A DNA stretch of 64,000 nucleotides from Muricoccus roseus (GTDB lineage: Bacteria; Pseudomonadota; Alphaproteobacteria; Acetobacterales; Acetobacteraceae): contig NZ_FQZF01000006.1 in NCBI RefSeq assembly GCF_900141905.1, forward strand, positions 62,001 through 126,000, written 5' to 3'. The notes under the pieces were generated by a model, which ran no database searches, had not been told where the DNA came from, and saw only the letters and a list, made by a program, of their open reading frames with translations. Position numbers and translations under genes: made by a program. Below are positions 60,718-64,000 of the stretch, piece after piece (positions within the stretch are counted from its first letter, which is position 1; the number at the start of each line of letters is the position of its first letter).

Positions 60718-61785
60718 ATGACGGTGATGACCCCCGCCGGCGACTTCCGCACGAGCTATCGCGCCGACACGACCATCTTCCCCACACTGGGCAGCCGCGC
60801 GGCGCTCTGGGTCGGGATCGCCATCCTGTGCTGCGCGCCGCTGGTGCTGGACCGCTACCTGCTCGGCCTGCTTATCAATGTCGGCACGCTCGGGATCGCG
60901 GCGCTGGGGCTGAACATCCTGGTAGGCTTCACCGGGCAGATCAGCATCGGGCACGCCGCCTTCTTCGGCTTCGGCGCCTTCGCCTCGGCCTGGCTGCACG
61001 AGCGCTTCCAGATCCCGGTGCTGCTCTGCATCCCGCTGGCCGGGCTGATGACGGCGGCCGTCGGGCTGGTCTTCGGCGCGCCGGCGGCACGGCTGAAGGG
61101 GCTTTACCTCGCCATCGCGACGCTCGCGGCGCAGTTCATCCTCGAGGACTTCTTCGCGCGCGCCCAGTGGTTCACGGGGGGTGTGGCCGGGCGGATCACC
61201 GAGCCCCCGACGATCGCCGGTTTCGCGTTCGACCGGGAGGAGACCTATTTCTACCTCGTCCTGGCCTTCGTCATCATCATGTTCGTCGGCGCGGCGAACC
61301 TCATGCGGACACGGGACGGCCGTGCCCTGATCGCCGTGCGGGACCACTATCTCTCCGCCGAGATCATGGGGATCAATCTCGCCTACTACCGCACGCTCTC
61401 CTTCGGGATATCGAGCTTCTATGCGGGGATCGGCGGCGCCCTCTACGCGCATCACCTCCTCTTCGTGAGCGTGGAGGCGTTCAACATCCTCTTCTCCATC
61501 CAGTTCCTCAGCATGGTCATCATCGGCGGGCTGGGTTCCATCATGGGCAGCCTGATGGGCGCGGCCTTCATGGTTGCCCTGCCGGAGCTGGTGCAGGCGG
61601 GCGCGGATGCCATCGCGGGAAGCTCGCTCGACCGCATGCTGAAGATCGGCGGCAATATCTCCTTCCTGCGGGAGATGGCGATCGGCGCCGCGATCATCCT
61701 CTTCCTCATCTTCGAGCCGGACGGGCTGGCGCGACGATGGAGGCTCATTAAGGCCTATTGGAAGCTCTACCCCTATTCGCACTGA
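60718..61785 (+). CDS. livM: Branched-chain-type ABC transporter permease (LivM)
   Basis: A 355-residue inner-membrane permease. The LivM hallmark LNILVGFTGQISIGHAAFFG is followed by APAARLKGLYLAIATLAAQF, ALIAVRDHYLSAEIMGINLA and GGLGSIMGSLMGAAFMVALP. It pairs with LivH to form the channel. There is no fused ATPase domain. The binding-protein gene starts 43 bases downstream. Confidence 0.94.
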   Translation: MTVMTPAGDFRTSYRADTTIFPTLGSRAALWVGIAILCCAPLVLDRYLLGLLINVGTLGIAALGLNILVGFTGQISIGHAAFFGFGAFASAWLHERFQIPVLLCIPLAGLMTAAVGLVFGAPAARLKGLYLAIATLAAQFILEDFFARAQWFTGGVAGRITEPPTIAGFAFDREETYFYLVLAFVIIMFVGAANLMRTRDGRALIAVRDHYLSAEIMGINLAYYRTLSFGISSFYAGIGGALYAHHLLFVSVEAFNILFSIQFLSMVIIGGLGSIMGSLMGAAFMVALPELVQAGADAIAGSSLDRMLKIGGNISFLREMAIGAAIILFLIFEPDGLARRWRLIKAYWKLYPYSH

Positions 61786-61828
61786 CCCAATGAGCCGCGC
61801 CAAAGCGGCCGAGAGAGGAAGACGGACG

Positions 61829-63112
61829 ATGAAGGCAGCACTCGCACTGGCCGTGACTTTCGCCCTGGCGGCCCCCGCCCTGGCTCAGCAGCGCATTCCT
61901 GTCGGGCACCTGATGGACAATTCGGGCGCCACATCCGACGTGGGCGTGCCCTATGGCCAGGGCGTGGCCGATACGCTCGCCTGGGTGAACCAGACGCGGA
62001 ACGGCATCGCCGGGCGCCAGATGAACGTCCTTGGCTTCGACTACGGCTACCAGGCGCCACGCGCCGTCAGCCAGTACCAGGCGTGGACCGGGCGGGAGCG
62101 CGTCGTCGCCATCCAGGGATGGGGCACGGCGGATACCGAGGCCCTGGTGCGCTTCGTGAACCGCGACCGTATTCCCTTCATCTCCGGTTCCTATTCCGCG
62201 GCGCTGACCGACGCGGGCGGGAAGTCCGGGCGGCAGGGCGTCGAGGCCTCGCCCTACAACTTCTTCTTCGGCCCCTCCTATTCGGACGCGCTGCGCGGGA
62301 TGCTGCGCTGGGCGGCCGATGACTGGAAGGCGCGGGGCGGGCAGGGGCGGCCGAAATACGTCCATATGGGCGGCAACCACCCCTATCCGAATTCGCCGAA
62401 GGAGGCGGGCGAAGCCATGGCGCGGGAGCTCGGCTTCGAGGTGCTGCCCGCCATCCAGTTCGCCCTCACCCCGGGCGACTACACCGCCCAGTGCCTGACG
62501 CTGAAGCAGCAGGGCGCGAACTACGCCTATCTCGGCAACACGGCCGGCTCCAACATCTCCGTCCTGCGCGCCTGCCAGACCGCGGGGGTGCAGGTCCAGT
62601 TCATGGGCAATGTCTGGGGCATGGACGAGAACGCCATGAAGGCCGCGGGCAGTGCCGCCAACGGCGTGGTCTTCCCCGTGCGCACCCAGGTTGTGACGGG
62701 GCAGGACGCGCCGGGGATGGAGACCATCCGCGCCATCAGCCGCATCTCCGACCCCTCGGGTACTGCCTACCGCCCTGTCCACTACCTCGCCGGCGCCTGC
62801 GCCGCGATGCTGATGGTCGAGGCTATGGACACGGCCGCAGCAAACGGCGGACAGGTCACGGGCGAGCGGATCCAGAAGGGCTTCTACGAGCGCGCCAACT
62901 GGGTGCCCAAGGGCTTCGAGGGTGTCTGCACGCCGTCCACTTTCACCGCGGAGGACCATCGCGGGACCATGCGCGTGGCCATCTATCGCGCCGTGGTGAA
63001 TGGCGACACCTCCCAGGGTTCGGTCGCCGAGCTGATGCGCGCGGGCACCATGCGGCTGGAGCCGGTGACCACAGTGGAGCTTGAGCGCAAGCGCGAGCTG
63101 CTGGGCTGGTGA
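61829..63112 (+). CDS. Branched-chain-type periplasmic binding protein
   Basis: A 427-residue receptor of the LivK/amide-binding family. The signal peptide is residues 1-20 (MKAALALAVTFALAAPALAQ). The mature start is RIPVGHLMDNSGATSDVGVP, then GIAGRQMNVLGFDYGYQAPR and the hinge region GANYAYLGNTAGSNISVLRA. ATG 61829 begins the signal peptide and has GAGAGGAAG upstream; an in-frame ATG 39 bases earlier would add a basic stretch. The company of two CoA ligases suggests an organic-acid ligand and not an amino acid, which is inference. Confidence 0.92.
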   Translation: MKAALALAVTFALAAPALAQQRIPVGHLMDNSGATSDVGVPYGQGVADTLAWVNQTRNGIAGRQMNVLGFDYGYQAPRAVSQYQAWTGRERVVAIQGWGTADTEALVRFVNRDRIPFISGSYSAALTDAGGKSGRQGVEASPYNFFFGPSYSDALRGMLRWAADDWKARGGQGRPKYVHMGGNHPYPNSPKEAGEAMARELGFEVLPAIQFALTPGDYTAQCLTLKQQGANYAYLGNTAGSNISVLRACQTAGVQVQFMGNVWGMDENAMKAAGSAANGVVFPVRTQVVTGQDAPGMETIRAISRISDPSGTAYRPVHYLAGACAAMLMVEAMDTAAANGGQVTGERIQKGFYERANWVPKGFEGVCTPSTFTAEDHRGTMRVAIYRAVVNGDTSQGSVAELMRAGTMRLEPVTTVELERKRELLGW

Positions 63113-63951
63113 TGTTGGACACCGCGCAGCACCCGGCCTCCGCCGCAGCATCGGCCGCCGCGCCGCCGCTGCTGGAGGTGGCGAATATCGAGGTCGTCTA
63201 CAACGACGTCATCCTGGTGCTGCGCGGCCTCTCGCTCGCCGTGCCGCAGGGCGGGATCGTGGCGCTTCTCGGGGCCAATGGCGCCGGGAAGTCCACGACG
63301 CTGAAGGCGATCAGCGGCCTTCTGAAAACGGAGGAAGGCGAGGTCACGCGCGGCGAGGTGCGCTTCGCCGGTGAACGCATCGACGGCATCGACCCGCATG
63401 ACATCGTCCGGCGCGGCATCTTCCAGGTGATGGAGGGGCGCCGCATCGTCGCCGACATGACCTGCCTCGAGAATCTCCGCCTCGGCGCCTTCACGCGCCG
63501 GGACAACGAGATCCGCCGCGACATCGAGATGGTCTATTCCTTCTTCCCGCGGCTGAAGGAACGCACCGGCCTCGCGGGCTACCTTTCGGGCGGGGAGCAA
63601 CAGATGCTGGCCATCGGCCGCGCGCTGATGGCGCGTCCGAAGCTGATCCTCATGGACGAGCCCTCCATGGGTCTTTCGCCGCTGCTGGTGAAGGAGGTGT
63701 TCGGCATCATCCGCCGCATCAACAGCGAGCTCGGCGTCACCATCCTGCTGGTGGAACAGAATGCCCGCATGGCCCTCTCCGTCGCGCAGTACGGCTACGT
63801 GATGGAGCAGGGAAAGGTGGTACTGGACGGAACGGCGGAGGCGCTGGCCGCGAATGAGGACGTGAAGGAGTTCTACCTCGGCGGCCATGGCGCGGAGCGG
63901 AAATCCTTCCGCAACCTCAAATCCTATAAGCGCCGGAAGCGCTGGCTTTGA
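63112..63951 (+). CDS. livF: Branched-chain-type ABC transporter ATPase (LivF)
   Basis: A 279-residue ATPase of the LivF group. Walker A GANGAGKST (54-62), signature LSGGEQQ (158-164), Walker B LILMDEPSMGLSP (from 178). GIFQVMEGRRIVADMTCLEN and LLVEQNARMALSVAQYGYVM are diagnostic. ATG 63112 overlaps the preceding stop by 1 base; GTG 63109, one codon earlier, is also possible. The N-terminal 20 residues are an Ala-rich extension relative to most LivF proteins. Confidence 0.92.
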   Translation: MLDTAQHPASAAASAAAPPLLEVANIEVVYNDVILVLRGLSLAVPQGGIVALLGANGAGKSTTLKAISGLLKTEEGEVTRGEVRFAGERIDGIDPHDIVRRGIFQVMEGRRIVADMTCLENLRLGAFTRRDNEIRRDIEMVYSFFPRLKERTGLAGYLSGGEQQMLAIGRALMARPKLILMDEPSMGLSPLLVKEVFGIIRRINSELGVTILLVEQNARMALSVAQYGYVMEQGKVVLDGTAEALAANEDVKEFYLGGHGAERKSFRNLKSYKRRKRWL

Positions 63952-64000
63952 GCGCCTTCTTCGACGGGCTGGAGACCCGCGCGCCGGAGGAGCGGGAAGC
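63948..64000 (+). CDS. Phenylacetate--CoA ligase-like protein (N-terminal fragment at window edge)
   Basis: Only the first 17 codons are in the window. They read SAFFDGLETRAPEEREA after a TTG start at 63948 that overlaps the livF stop (TTGA). The block F-F-D-x-L-E-T-R-x-P-x-E-R-E resembles the N-terminus of PaaK-family adenylate-forming ligases, which convert aryl acids to aryl-CoA. Its place at the end of the liv operon with another CoA ligase supports this, but the fragment is short and the start codon is inferred from the overlap. Confidence 0.6.
   Translation, partial: MSAFFDGLETRAPEERE

Overview
The window is chromosomal DNA of very high GC content from an alphaproteobacterium. Gene content suggests the Acetobacteraceae (Roseomonas-like group): a Bug/TctC-type binding protein, sugar-phosphate and branched-chain ABC transporters, dapF next to ftsY, and many exopolysaccharide genes. 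This placement is an inference from gene content and base composition; there is no rRNA to confirm it. I saw no insertion sequence, prophage, CRISPR array, rRNA or tRNA. Coding density is high, and many neighbouring genes overlap by 1-4 bases (ATGA, GTGA, TGATG), so most of the window is organised as operons.

Layout. 1-4.3 kb: the end of a TctC-like binding-protein gene, a RidA protein, a voltage-sensor K+ channel with a zinc ribbon, a His-rich PadR regulator with a visible operator and its siderophore-interacting reductase partner, and an AhpD-like protein. 4.3-8.9 kb: translation genes on the minus strand (rpmI, rplT, pheS, pheT) with a promoter and leader hairpins. 8.9-14.7 kb: a phosphoesterase, a Ser/Thr kinase fused to a Usp domain, a dCMP-type deaminase, dapF, ftsY and a creatininase-family protein. 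14.7-18.4 kb: two small unknown proteins, a Nudix hydrolase and a TPR-glycosyltransferase. 18.4-22.7 kb: a complete ugpBAEC glycerol-3-phosphate importer. 23.2-25.7 kb: an MFS transporter and a thiolase.

26-49.9 kb is a large cell-surface polysaccharide island. 26-42.1 kb holds five glycosyltransferase-type proteins (one GT2-GT4 fusion, one tandem duplicated enzyme), galE, a KpsC/KpsS-like protein and three large uncharacterised proteins. 42.2-49.9 kb holds an export/acetylation set: a BcsC/AlgK-like TPR protein, AlgF-, AlgJ- and AlgI-like proteins and two SGNH hydrolases. This resembles the Wss/Alg machinery that O-acetylates cellulose or alginate, but no polysaccharide synthase of the BcsA/Alg8 type is in the window. 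50-56.9 kb: adenine deaminase, an orphan peptide-type binding protein, an M20 amidohydrolase, a nucleoside hydrolase, a small unknown protein and a glycerophosphodiesterase. 57.1-64 kb: a liv-type branched-chain ABC transporter interleaved with an acyl-CoA synthetase and, at the edge, the start of what looks like a phenylacetate-CoA ligase, suggesting coupled uptake and CoA activation of an organic acid.

The most unusual feature is non-coding. The two long convergent spacers (25.7-26.0 and 35.7-36.1 kb) each carry a copy of a ~250-base element with a series of hairpins. One hairpin differs between copies by two compensated base pairs, and another is present in only one copy. This is the pattern of a structured RNA or of a dispersed structural repeat.
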